Of a stretch of DNA of 64,000 bases, positions 29,997 through 39,599 are shown piece after piece; the stretch's first letter is position 1, and each line of letters begins with the position of its first letter. Source of the DNA: Ischnura elegans (taxonomy: Eukaryota > Arthropoda > Insecta > Odonata > Coenagrionidae); assembly GCF_921293095.1 (NCBI RefSeq), contig NC_060254.1, forward strand, positions 55,350,069 through 55,414,068, in the 5' to 3' direction. Under the pieces are notes generated by a model that saw nothing but the letters and a program-made list of their open reading frames with translations, was not told the origin of the DNA and ran no database searches. The translations under genes and the position numbers were made by a program.

Positions 29997-31637
29997 ATGT
30001 GGCTTTTCTTGATAACCTGTTTACTTTCCACAATTTGCAACTCTCAGGAGTTGACCCTCAATTCATCCGATGTTGATAATAAGTGCATGCGGTCTTTCCT
30101 GCATGCGTTCGGATACCTGGACGTCTCAGAAAACCAAATGATAAATTTGAACCATTCGGATGTTGAGAATGCATTTTTGAGGATGACAGAGTTTTACAAC
30201 GTCAGTGTAGATGACGCCATCAAGCTTACCCGCTTACCAAGATGTGGAATGAGTGACATCGGTAGGTACTCTGCATCATCTGCCACTTGGTCAAAAAGAG
30301 TCATAAAGTGGCGATATGCTCTTAGCGACGCCGAACACATCAAACTCGCAGAAGCGGCGTTCAAAATGTGGGGAGATGAGACGAATCTGGAATTTCAATA
30401 CGATCCTTATAATGCGGATATAATCATTTCCGAGAGAGGTGGGTTACACAGATATTTCTCCCCCTCTCAGTTATGCCCGTATCGTTTTTTCGGCCCTGGA
30501 TACATATTAGGACATGCGGAGTTTCCGGCCGAGTGGAAAGATCATATCGAAATTCATTTGGATGAATCGGAGACGTGGTATTTAGGGCGAGATAAAAACG
30601 CACCCGCACATCACACTAACCTTTTTCACGTACTTCTACATGAAATAGGACACACTCTCGGACTCTCGCATTCTAACGATCCGAATTCGATCATGTACGC
30701 ATCGTACACTGAATCGTATCGATTATCTCTGCATGAGGACGACATTGCGGGAATTCGCAGTTTGTATGGAGACCCACCCGCGGTGCAAACCCAACCTCCA
30801 CCTCAGGGGGAATCCTGGACAGAGGATGAAGATGAGGAGGAGGAGGTAGATGATGGGGTGGCGGGAGGTAGAGGAAGAGAAGAATCAAACGATTAGGAGG
30901 ATGATGGGGTAGAAGGGTTTGAAGGTGAAGGAGGTGGGGGGAGAGGAAGAGGATCAGTTCCCGACGGTGATGTTAACATGTGTGACATTAAAATTGGCCG
31001 CGATTTCCTCATAGTGAACCAGATAATGTACGTTTTTTACGAGGGTAGGGTTTGGTTGGTGGATGTGAATGGTGGGGGTAATGTTTCCAAACCTTTGCAG
31101 CTCTCCGAGTGGTTAGCATTTTTGCCAAGGAATTTCAAAAAAGTTAAGGCAATATATCAAAGACCGTCCGGGGAAATAGTGCTCTTCTCCGAAAAATTAG
31201 TATACATGTTCCAATATCCATCCCTACAACCCGTACCAGGTTATCCAAAGAATGTTAGAGAATTGGGTTCCAGAAATGAAGTCGATGTTCAGGCTGTCGT
31301 TAGTTCACATACTGGGCGCACGTACTTGTTTTACAACGATGAGTACGTCATGGAAATAGATGAGTGTACATTTAAGACTAAACAATTTGGAATCACTTCC
31401 AGACTTTTTACCGGTATACCTGAAGGAGTAGATTCAGTGTTCCGTTTTCTTAATGGGATGTTGTACTTTTTCAAAAATGATATTTTTTACGAAGTCAGTG
31501 AATTCAGAAACAAACTCGTGAGGGCGGGCAAGTACGACCCGGCATTATTTGGAATCAAATGCACAACCCATACGTCGAGCTTAATAGGTGAATTGAAAAA
31601 GTTGATTACGTTTTTCGATCAACCAGCCAACGTTTAA
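29997..31637 (+). pseudogene. Secreted matrix metalloproteinase with hemopexin domain (element A)
   Basis: A single frame of 547 codons has one TAG (30,894-30,896) in the acidic linker. Order: signal peptide (MWLFLITCLLSTICNS), prodomain with cysteine switch PRCGMSD (81-87), catalytic domain with HEIGHTLGLSH (215-225) and Met-turn SIMYAS (231-236), a Glu/Asp/Gly-rich hinge, then hemopexin-type blades (VNQIMYVFYEG, YQRPSGEIVLF, GRTYLFYNDEYVMEI, FLNGMLYFFKND). The family cleaves extracellular matrix. In a virus it could help virions cross basement membranes, as proposed for insect large DNA viruses. All catalytic residues are present. The stop separates protease from hemopexin, so a shortened active protease is conceivable. 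Element B has an equivalent gene in the same place. Confidence 0.85.
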
Positions 31638-31676
31638 TAAAGATAGGCGCACGATGAGACTGAGTTAGTTGCCCCC

Positions 31677-32338
31677 ATGCCTCTGAAGTGGAAACATCCT
31701 TTCACTTGCATCTGCTCTGGACCTTCGTGCTGCGGTAAATCAACATTTGTTGTAAAATTTTTGAGGAACTTGTGCGAATTGGTGGATGGAGATATTGAAC
31801 GTGTGATTTGGATCTGCTTCAAAGGGAGTGAACCAAAGGATAATCATCCCGGAGTTGAATTCGAGCACAAACTGCCTTCTTTCGACAACCCGAGGAGGTT
31901 ACCAACCCTTTACGTCATTGACGATTTAATGCATGACTGTTATAACTCGGATGTTAGCAAATTATTCACCCGGGGTTCCCACCACTGTAACATTTCAGTG
32001 ATACTGATCACGCAGAATATATTTCATCTCGTATTTCATATCTATATTTCATATCTCGAAATATTTCGCTGAACGCCAAACACATCGTAGCTTTCAAAAA
32101 TCCCAGAGATACTCAGCAGTTCCTTTATCTAGCGAGGCAGGTGTATCCAGAGAAACCTACGGAATTGTTCAAGGCATATCAGGATGCAACCGAAGAACCG
32201 TTTGGTTATTCAGTGCTTGATCTTTCTCAGGAGAGGTCTGGGAAACTAAGGTTTACTAGCCATATTTTTCCAGACGAGCAAACGTACGTGTACGCTCCCA
32301 CAGCTGACGTAGGCAGTTGCTTGGAAGTGGAAGCATGA
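31677..32338 (+). pseudogene. Genome-packaging ATPase, FtsK/A32-like (element A)
   Basis: Walker A GPSCCGKS (15-22) and Walker B LYVIDDLM (about 79-86), followed by SVILITQN, are the signatures of the Maverick/adintovirus packaging ATPase that pumps DNA into capsids. The frame closes at 32,070-32,072 because of a small local duplication of ATTTCATATCT-like sequence at about 32,025-32,060. The homologous remainder (ISLNAKHIVAFKNP, LARQVYPEKP) continues in another frame to 32,338. Its stop overlaps the next start as ATGA. The element B gene confirms the layout. Confidence 0.85.
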
Positions 32339-32667
32339 GCGAGAAACTACTGCGTAAGCATTTTCACGTTTTTCAGAATATAAAACGTAGTTCACCAAAG
32401 CTTAGGAAAGAAATTATTTCGCTTTCGGGTTTAGATCTCACCAAGGCGTTGTGCGAGGTTTGCATCAACGTTCTGAACGGAAATCTACCCATTGATCCCG
32501 AGGTTAAGAAAAAGTTGACCCCCTTCAAGTCCGTACTCAGGGCTCTTTGTTGCAGGAAAGTGTCGCTGCGAAAGAAACGAAAAATACTAGTTCAAAAAGG
32601 AGGATTTCTTCCAGCACTATTAGGAACTCTACTTTCCACAGTGATTGGGGCTATCGCTTCGAGATGA
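32335..32667 (+). CDS. pX-like core/penetration peptide precursor (element A)
   Basis: A 110-codon intact frame: a helical Leu/Lys-rich body, a basic stretch (RKVSLRKKRKILVQK) and a hydrophobic C-terminus (GGFLPALLGTLLSTVIGAI). A basic segment followed by GG-hydrophobic tail resembles the adenovirus pX-type core proteins reported in adintoviruses. Element B has a homologue at 57,070-57,399 with KQKGGFLSLL. Its start overlaps the ATPase stop, and its own stop overlaps the next start (ATGA at 32,664), suggesting coupled or very compact expression. Confidence 0.65.
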   Translation: MSEKLLRKHFHVFQNIKRSSPKLRKEIISLSGLDLTKALCEVCINVLNGNLPIDPEVKKKLTPFKSVLRALCCRKVSLRKKRKILVQKGGFLPALLGTLLSTVIGAIASR

Positions 32668-32933
32668 GTTTGAAAAAGTACTTGCTTATCGATCCTAGGG
32701 AATTCGACAAGACTATTTTCGATAAGCGCAGGACTAGTTTGGATCAGCAGTTGACTAGCGTTTTGAAAGAGAAAGGTTTGAGCGACTCGGAGAAGTGGTA
32801 CAGATACAATCGCGCCCCCAAGGAATACATAGCCGCTGCTGAGGAAGTGCAAAAGCCAATCAAAATACCAATCTTCGAACAAGAGAAAGAGAGAATATTA
32901 GGTGAAAATTTCGAACTGCCAGTGAAAGAGTAG
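32664..32933 (+). CDS. Small basic protein upstream of integrase (element A)
   Basis: An 89-codon frame. Residues 1-60 align with the start of the 236-codon protein of element B at 57,399 (KKYLLIDP versus KKMILIEP; EKWYRYNR versus KKWHHYRR). In B the same frame continues through a long Lys/Arg/Ser-rich region into the integrase N-terminus; in A it ends early (TAG) and basic sequence continues in other frames to about 33,100. The A version is therefore probably truncated. A core or scaffold role is possible but not shown. Confidence 0.5.
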   Translation: MSLKKYLLIDPREFDKTIFDKRRTSLDQQLTSVLKEKGLSDSEKWYRYNRAPKEYIAAAEEVQKPIKIPIFEQEKERILGENFELPVKE

Positions 32934-33112
32934 GACCAATGGTCAGGAAGGAATCAAGGAGGCGCGATGGGAACACAATCGCAGGCGATGGATGACTTAA
33001 AAGCAATAATTCCAGAGGGTCTAACCGAGGGCGAAATAAAAAGAAGCCCGAGCGGCGAAAGAAAGCTAAAATCTCCGAGGTGGACAGTAGGAGTCATAAA
33101 AAGAAAGTCACC

Positions 33113-34192
33113 ATGGACTCCGTATCCTACGCGAAAGAAAAGTTAAAGAAAATCTACTACGAGCCCTCACATACCGCTAGTTTTTCATCCGCGTCGAAAT
33201 TGAGTGAATATTCGAAACTACCTCGTTCCTTTGTTGCAAGTTGGCTCAGCGGGCAAGATTCTCACACACTTCACAAACCTGCTAGGAAAAAATTCTTGAG
33301 GAATTATTATGCACTGTATTCAATCGATGAGACATGGCAATGTGACCTTATCGATATGAGAAAATACAAACGGTTTAATTCAAACTATCAGTACATTCTG
33401 ACAGTCATAGACCTGTTCTCAAAGTATGCTTGGGCGTTTCCACTGAAAACCAAGAAATCCTCGAGTATAATAAATGCATTCAAAAAGATTTTCAAGACAC
33501 GCATTCCTTTGAAGATTCAGTCCGATAAGGGCAAGGAATTCGTTAATACCCAATTCAAAACTTTCCTTTTGAAAAGAGGCGTTAAATTTTACACAACGAA
33601 CAATCCGGATGTGAAAGCAGCTATCGTGGAACGCTTCAATAGAACACTCAAGAGAAAACTTTTCATGTACTTCACTGCATCGAACACATATAATTTCGTG
33701 AAAGTGCTACAACGCTTGTTAAATTCATACAACGACACTGTTCATTCCAGCACTGGGGTTAAACCCAGCTCTGTTTCGATTCGCAACTCGTATGAAATCG
33801 GATTGCGACTGGCGAATTCAAAGAACAACCATAAAAAATCTATGAAAAAGCCCCTACTCTCGGTAGGTGATTTCATCCGGATTAGCAAAGAGAGGTTGCC
33901 ATTCATGAAGGGGTACGATAAAAATTTTACTGAAGAAATATTCCAAGTTAAATCAGTTAAGATAGGTAAAAGCGTTCCAAGTTATCACATAGAAGACCTA
34001 AGTGGGCAACAGATCCAAGGCTCATTTTACGAGCAAGAGCTCGTCAAGGTGACATTGCCCGAACGATTTAAGATAGAACGCATACTGAAGAGGCGAGGAA
34101 AAGAAAAGGCTATGGAATATTTAGTGAAGTGGGAAGGTTACGGTGACCCTTTTAATTCTTGGATTCGCGCGACGGATATCTCTCATGTATGA
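33113..34192 (+). CDS. Retroviral-type integrase with chromodomain (element A)
   Basis: Intact over 359 codons from an ATG in a strong context (CACCATGG at 33,110-33,117); the frame is open slightly further upstream. The N-terminal helical region (IYYEPSHTASF, WLSGQDSHTLHKP) is typical of Maverick integrases. The catalytic triad is D78 (WQCDLIDM), D138 (IQSDKGKEF) and E173 (AAIVERFNRT). A C-terminal chromodomain is seen at about 320-355 (FKIERILKRR, EYLVKWEGYGDPFNSW), which could target histone marks. It inserts the linear genome into host DNA. It is one of the few large element A genes without a break. Confidence 0.9.
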   Translation: MDSVSYAKEKLKKIYYEPSHTASFSSASKLSEYSKLPRSFVASWLSGQDSHTLHKPARKKFLRNYYALYSIDETWQCDLIDMRKYKRFNSNYQYILTVIDLFSKYAWAFPLKTKKSSSIINAFKKIFKTRIPLKIQSDKGKEFVNTQFKTFLLKRGVKFYTTNNPDVKAAIVERFNRTLKRKLFMYFTASNTYNFVKVLQRLLNSYNDTVHSSTGVKPSSVSIRNSYEIGLRLANSKNNHKKSMKKPLLSVGDFIRISKERLPFMKGYDKNFTEEIFQVKSVKIGKSVPSYHIEDLSGQQIQGSFYEQELVKVTLPERFKIERILKRRGKEKAMEYLVKWEGYGDPFNSWIRATDISHV

Positions 34193-34222
34193 TTTAATTT
34201 AGTAGGTCCAAAACTGGTCAGG

Positions 34223-34229
34223 TATAAAT
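34223..34229 (+). promoter_or_regulatory. TATA-like box before the minor capsid gene
   Basis: TATAAAT lies 57 bp before the ATG of the penton-like gene and about 30 bp after the integrase stop. Spacing fits a short leader and a separate late promoter for the virion genes. Confidence 0.4.
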
Positions 34230-34285
34230 TGGTAGCGAGCGAGCCAATTTGATCGTAGTATTTCGAGTGTTTTGGGGGAGTCGAC

Positions 34286-35550
34286 ATGTCGCAGCATTAT
34301 GTCACAGTCTTCAGCAGTAGTTCCCTCAACATATTCAGAGAGAACACAATATCCCATTTTACGAATGTTTTACCGAAGGAATTCATGTTCGATGGAGAGT
34401 GGGAGGTGGGATTGGCTCAAATTTCCTACCCCGAGATCAAGAACCCCCATACACGTGAAAGAGGAGGGAGAGTAACGAGAAGTCTGGAAAGCAACCGATT
34501 GCCTTTGGCAAGGAAACCCTTAGGTGCGATCACTATTTCCATGCCTCTAGGTTTACCCCCTCTTATGTTGGAGTATGGAACGTACGCATCTTTTCACGAA
34601 TTCGTTTTCCCCAACAATAGCGTTCATCGAGTTCACCTCCTGGACATGCTTGAAGAATTTAATTTTGATTACAGAATGAATAACAGAACTCTTTCTGATG
34701 CACCTCCGAACGTTAACATCACAATCAACAATGAAAAGTTTGGTGTTCGATACGTGCTCGACCCCAACATCGTGAAATATTCTAGTTTCACCGACGTGTT
34801 GAGGACGCTATATGCGGATGACTTTAGTGAAGTATTCAGAGAAATGAAGCGCGAACTTACACTTCACACTTCGCTTTTGTGAGAGTCGTACCATCGCTTT
34901 ACCTGCAACTACCTAGAGGAACATAAAGTTCTTTTTATCATTTGTGGAGTGTGGTTTTCTTAAACTTCGACGTTGGGGTAGTGTCGAGCATAATAGGGGA
35001 AATCTCACTTTTTAGACTGATGCTTCCCGAAGTACTATATAAACCTTATGGTGAAGAAGAGATAGAGGAGGCCGCTCACCTTATAAACTCGAACGATGGT
35101 GTAAAGATTCAGATTCCAATGGGGTATTATCACTCCATGCAACATTTCTTATCGTCCATGCAGACTGATGAGGCGGGAAGGGCTCATACCCACATTCTGA
35201 GAAAAAACACGAAGTCATCTTTGGATATGAGAAGGGGAAAGGCTCGCGGAGAGATAGCGAAGGTTGAAGAAACAATTTCAGATTTTAATCCCAAAACAGG
35301 TTACATGTATGTGTATACGGATATGATTCAACCGAATGCTGTCGGAGAGGTTACCACCAGGCTATTACGGATAGTTAGGGCGAGAGAAACGGATCACGTC
35401 TTCAATCCCATTTACTACTACCCTCTGGAAAAGAATCGCATAGACAGTATCGAAGTTAAACTTTTGGACGAAATGGGAAGATTGATAACATTCTATGATG
35501 GGACAGAACACTCTCGGCTCACGTTTCATTTTAGGAAAATTGACTATTAA
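34286..35550 (+). pseudogene. Penton-like minor capsid protein (element A)
   Basis: The first frame (34,286-34,882) opens with HYVTVFSSSSLNIF and then FDGEWEVGLAQISYPE, the hallmark start of Maverick-type minor capsid proteins. The second (34,942-35,550), in another frame, holds the C-terminal half, with IQIPMGYY and YVYTDMIQP.AVG plus FNPIYYYPL, matching the end of the element B gene (FVYTDLVDPRIVG, FNPPYYIPL). The gene is thus broken by at least one frameshift between 34,860 and 35,000. It is also longer than its 287-codon B counterpart, so a partial duplication or insertion is possible. A single jelly-roll vertex protein is the expected role. Confidence 0.65.
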
Positions 35551-35590
35551 AAAGGAGGGCTGGAGCGGAGATCGCGCATTGTGTTACGAG

Positions 35591-36109
35591 ATGTCGGCGG
35601 ATGTGCGTCGCTATTTAGTGCACGTGGGGCGAGGGGATGATGGAAACATTGGGCAGGTGTACGTTGCTAATCGCAGATATCAAAGGGGACGAGGATTCGG
35701 GAGCATCTTCAGCAGCCTTTGGCGAAACGTGAAGCCACTAATCGTTAAGGGTGCGAAAGCAGTTGGAAAAGAAGCTATGAACGTGGGAATGGGAACATTG
35801 AGCGATATTGCTGCCGGTGGCCTCCCTCGAGAAGCTTTTAGAGAGCGCGTTAACGAAGCAGGGCGGAACCTCAAGAATAAGGCTGAGACTAAGATTTCTC
35901 AGATGATGTCGGGGTCAGGACTCAGGATAGTAAGAAAAGGGAGGATTTCCAAATCTCGCGTCACAGCAAAGAAGATGAAAGGAAGGGGTAGCAAAATGAA
36001 CTATAGTAGGAAGAAGCGTAAGAATCAAAATGGCAGGGGGAAAGTAATTAAAAAGAAATCTAAAAGAAGGGTGAGGAAAAAAAATAGGGTCACTGATATC
36101 TTCTCTTAA
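35591..36109 (+). CDS. Basic core/membrane-active protein (element A)
   Basis: 172 codons from an ATG; intact. Near the start, YQRGRGFGSIFSSLW leads into a VKGAKAVGKEA amphipathic helix, and the C-terminal third is strongly basic (KKKSKRRVRKKN) ending DIFS. Element B has the same pattern (YRQRGRGLRSFFSGLW, GARAVGKEA, terminal DIFG after a frameshift). The layout suggests an adenovirus pVI- or core-like virion protein: an amphipathic part for membrane or capsid contact plus a DNA-binding tail. The assignment is inferred from layout and position next to the major capsid gene. Confidence 0.6.
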   Translation: MSADVRRYLVHVGRGDDGNIGQVYVANRRYQRGRGFGSIFSSLWRNVKPLIVKGAKAVGKEAMNVGMGTLSDIAAGGLPREAFRERVNEAGRNLKNKAETKISQMMSGSGLRIVRKGRISKSRVTAKKMKGRGSKMNYSRKKRKNQNGRGKVIKKKSKRRVRKKNRVTDIFS

Positions 36110-36175
36110 AGGGGGAGAGTTTTTACAATTTTTTTCATTCGGAGTTTAGTTGTTGGGGGAGTAACATTCACCATC

Positions 36176-37456
36176 ATGACGACCGTACTACACAGTTCCC
36201 TGGACTTGTTCTCCGTAAAACTGGAGCAACACGAAATCACGGGCAGGCGAGAAATTCCCCACAAACCTACGACTTCTCTAGATTCAGCGACTACGATTGA
36301 ATTTCACGTGCGGGATGGAGGTAGTGCCACATATAAGGATTTGAGCAGTGCTCGACTGAGCTTGAAGGTAAAACTCACCAAGTTAGATGGCTCCGATTAC
36401 ACTTCGTCCGATGAAGACCAACCCGGTGTAGTAAATACTATTTTGCATTCTATGTTCTCGCAATGTAATGTGGAAATGAATGGGCATTTGGTGACACCCT
36501 TTGAATCAAATTACCATTACAGAGCATATCTAGACACAATACTTAACTATGGTCTGGATGCCTCGAACACTCATCTCAAATGTGCGGGTTGGGTTTTGGA
36601 TGGTGAGGGTGAGGATTTGGAAAACGAGGGGTATGCGGAACGTAAGAAAATGTTCAAGAATAGTAGGGTGGTGCAATTGGAAGGTAGGATATTCTCCGAC
36701 GTATTAAATTAGGAGAAGTTCATGTTGAATGGTGTTGACGTGAAAATGAAGTTTTCTCTGGCCAAAGACGCTTTCTACATCAAGGAAAAATCTCAACAGT
36801 CCAAGCTTAAAATTTTGGACGCTACGCTGTACATGACTCATTATAATGTTTCTCATACACGATTATTATCAGATGAGAAATCTCTGCTCACCAATAACGC
36901 AGTCTATCCATACAGAAGAACCGACATTAAAACGTTCACCATACAGAGAGGCGTCCGTTATTTCAATCAAGGAGGGCTCGTGCAAGGCAAGCTGCCCATA
37001 AGGATATTATTCGCTATGATCTCACACGACGTTTACGTAGGTTCGTGCACCAAGAATCCATTCAAACTGCAACATTTCAACATCACCAATTACTGCCTGT
37101 ATTACAATGGGCAACCAATCCCATCACAGGGTCTTGAGATGTCCTTTGATAATTTGACTGGGTTTTACACTCACGCTTACTTAAGCATGATAAATGGCAT
37201 TGGAAACCTGCACTCGGACAGAGGTAACACGATAACAAAAGAAATGTTCGCGAAAGGTTATTTTATTATAGTGCAGGATCTCACACCTGACGGATCGAGC
37301 ACCGAGGATCATACGTCACCGGCTGAAAGTGGTGATTTGGTTGTGGACATCACGTTCGCGTCTTCTTTGTCGGCTCCGGTAATGTTATTGATGTATGCAG
37401 AATACGAGAGTGCGATAGAAGTCGATAAAACCAGGTCGGTCTACCTTAGATTTTAG
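36176..37456 (+). pseudogene. Major capsid protein, double jelly-roll type (element A)
   Basis: A 427-codon frame has a single TAG at 36,710-36,712. Landmarks shared with the element B gene: TSLDSATTIEFHV versus SSLDGAKELRFSI, YKDLS, LDGSDYTSSDEDQPGVVN, LHSMFSQCNV, LNYG near 120, LNGVDVKMK.SLA and YAEYESAIEVD at the end. These are conserved features of Maverick/adintovirus hexon-like capsids often annotated in animal genomes as a transposon-derived protein. It would form trimeric capsomers. The aligned B residue at the stop is non-stop, so this is a simple nonsense mutation. Confidence 0.8.
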
Positions 37457-37461
37457 AAAAA

Positions 37462-37943
37462 ATGGACAGCTCGCAGATAGAGAGGTTGTTAACAGGAGAG
37501 TTAAAAACAAGAAAATGCTTTCGGGGGTTTTTGCATCCGATAAGTTGCCCGGCAGGAAGAGAGCTGGCACTTACGTCATCAACTTGGACCCGTCCAAACT
37601 GCCGGGGAGTCATTGGGTAGCGGTACACATAACCCGTTCCAAAAAAGCCGAGTTCTTCGATTCTTATGGATTAGAACCACTCGTACCGGCTATTATAAAT
37701 TTTTTTGAAATCGGTCGACGCGCATTTCAGTGGGAATCATTTTCGATTGCAAAACGAGAAATCGGATCTAAGTGGTGAATACTGTTGTCTGTATGCTTTT
37801 TTAAATCAAAATCGCTATCCCTAGGTGACTTCCTTAAAAATTTCACCAGGCGAACCGACCTAAACGATTGCAGGTTGCTTCAACTTTTTCACTCTTCGTT
37901 TGGGGAAGGTCCCCACTACCCGTCGTTCCCGCACTTGTCATAA
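37462..37943 (+). pseudogene. Adenain-like cysteine protease (element A)
   Basis: Fragments in three frames cover the family signature: start MDSSQIERLL, then VFASDKLP, catalytic His in GSHWVAVHI, acidic residue in EFFDSYGLEP, and catalytic Cys in SDLSGEYCCLYA. Frameshifts lie at about 37,520, 37,740 and 37,830. The element B copy (61,808-62,371) confirms the order. The enzyme would process virion precursors such as the pX-like and core proteins. This copy is inactive. Confidence 0.8.
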
Positions 37944-38068
37944 GAATTCACAACGCTGTTGTTCCCAGTTCTCAACTAAAATGAAAAAAAAAGCAGAAGA
38001 TTCAAGGAAGGAGTGGCTCACTCTCCGTTATCACCAGTTCGCGGTTAACGACTGCAGCGGCAGTTAAC

Positions 38069-38078
38069 TATATATAAT
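38069..38078 (+). promoter_or_regulatory. TATA-like box
   Basis: TATATATAAT ends 32 bp before the ATG of the next ORF, so the transcript leader would be only a few bases long. It may therefore serve a downstream start or be fortuitous. Confidence 0.35.
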
Positions 38079-38110
38079 CAACGTGTGGAGTCCGCAGCTC
38101 ACCACTTGTG

Positions 38111-38701
38111 ATGGAGATTTGGCGAGACGAGGACGGGAGAGCGTGGAGGATACTCGGGAAAGTTGAACTCGCCTATCCTCCCGTCACCGCGGGTGAGAAC
38201 CTGATTTTCACAGTCGCTGAGGACGGAACAGACGTCAATTCACTATTAGGCTTCGAGACACCCACTAGCTCGATAGGAAAGGCGCGCAAAACTACTCGCG
38301 TAAGGAACGCAGGAAAAGAGACAGTCACCGGCACTGTACAAGACAAGGCACCCATCACCAGCTCAAAAAGAAAGCCGCGCAAGACCATCAATCAAGAAAA
38401 GAACTCAGTGAACGACACCGGTACTGTGCGAGACTGTCAACACACCGCCAGCTCAAATACAAAGTCGAGCAAGACGACTCACGAACAAAACGTGGGGAGC
38501 AAAACTTCTGCGCAAGTAAACGAGCCCACAGTCAGCTCTTCAAGAAAGCTTGCGAAGATCACACAGGAGAAGGAGAGGCAAGTGAAAAAGAGGAAGTCTT
38601 CTCCTGCAAATCAACCAACTGAACCCCTTTCACAAGTAGATAACAGTGGAGTCACAGTAGATGTGCTAAAGGAGTTAATCACAGTGATTCAAAGAGAGTG
38701 A
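38111..38701 (+). CDS. Ser/Thr/Lys-rich tail protein, unknown (element A)
   Basis: An intact 196-codon frame. A folded-looking N-terminus (GRAWRILGKVELAYPPV, FTVAEDGTDV) is followed by a low-complexity Ser/Thr/Lys region with roughly repeated SSxRKxxKTT blocks (about 60-165) and a short C-terminal helix (VDVLKELITVIQRE). There is no recognised family and no counterpart identified in element B. It could be a DNA-binding or phosphorylated accessory protein. Confidence 0.5.
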   Translation: MEIWRDEDGRAWRILGKVELAYPPVTAGENLIFTVAEDGTDVNSLLGFETPTSSIGKARKTTRVRNAGKETVTGTVQDKAPITSSKRKPRKTINQEKNSVNDTGTVRDCQHTASSNTKSSKTTHEQNVGSKTSAQVNEPTVSSSRKLAKITQEKERQVKKRKSSPANQPTEPLSQVDNSGVTVDVLKELITVIQRE

Positions 38702-38727
38702 ATGGGGATTCGATTTTTTAGAAAAAA

Positions 38728-39310
38728 ATGTCCCGTGAGTGTATAGTAGACTTTCAGGCCCTAATTGGCGACAGTGGAGAATTCGTGGTGAAGGAATTGG
38801 CCATGATTGATGTGCGTAGCGGGTCGACGCGCTTGTGGTCGTTCAAGAATGCACCGGGCTCGTTCTCGAACAGGAAGAACGAATGGATAGTTCGGAACCA
38901 TCATGGCATGGACTCAACCGTGGGTGTACTCTCACACGATCACTTAACCATGATTCTCAACATGTACTTGAAGGGATTCGAATACCTATTTGAAAAAGGG
39001 GCTTGAAAAGTGCAAATTCATCTCCACATTGGTGGGGAGGGAGGTGAAAGATCTCGGAGAACTAGGAGCACCAAAACTATCCAAATTTCCTCGGGGGAGC
39101 GTTTGCTCATTCCATTCCTCATCGGGAAATCTCGTTTGTGCTCTTGGGAACTGTACAAATTTGAGGGAATGGTACCTATCAAACTATGGAGGATTTACTT
39201 CCCAAGGATGCAAGGCGTGGCGTGCAACCCCATCTGGACTGAAATTCTTAGGGAAATATTTTTTTGAAATTCCCCACCCCTGTTTCATCATCACCAACGG
39301 ACTTTTTTAA
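38728..39310 (+). pseudogene. DFQAL-family protein, frameshifted (element A)
   Basis: The first frame (38,728-39,006) begins with VDFQALIGDSGEFVVKELAM and includes NEWIVRNHHGMDS. The rest (KCKFISTLVGREV, SFHSSSGNLVCAL) continues in another frame from about 38,990, so there is one frameshift. A homologue starts at 63,791 at the right edge (LDFQALVDGGNNFIVRELAI). The pattern recalls an uncharacterised protein family scattered through invertebrate genomes; an RNase H-like fold is possible from the early acidic D but unproven. Confidence 0.6.
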
Positions 39311-39480
39311 ATAAACCACATCAGTATAATCTTTCCCAACGGACTACATGGAAACCGGATGTGGTTACCTCTCCCCATTGTTTCATCATCACCAACGGAC
39401 TTTTTTTTTTTTTAAATACCACCTCAGTACCATCTTTCCCAACGGACTACATGGAAACCGGATGTGGTTGCCTCTCCTCA
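39275..39480. repeat. Two tandem copies of a unit of about 100 bp
   Basis: TTTCATCATCACCAACGGAC followed by CTTTCCCAACGGACTACATG and GGAAACCGGATGTGGTT occurs twice, starting at about 39,282 and 39,381. It separates the DFQAL gene from the paired tail genes. Confidence 0.7.
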
Positions 39481-39599
39481 TTTCTATTAAAACTTGGGTC
39501 TTCGTTTGAAAACAGGATGTGGTTCACGCCGCCCCATTTCCAGTGAAACTTAAAACAACGTGCACTTCTTCTTCAGTTTCGTTAAACCCAACGGTCGAG

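Noticed and set aside
34272..34475. ORF overlapping the start of the penton-like gene
   Set aside because: A shadow frame; the 34,286 frame carries the conserved minor-capsid start.
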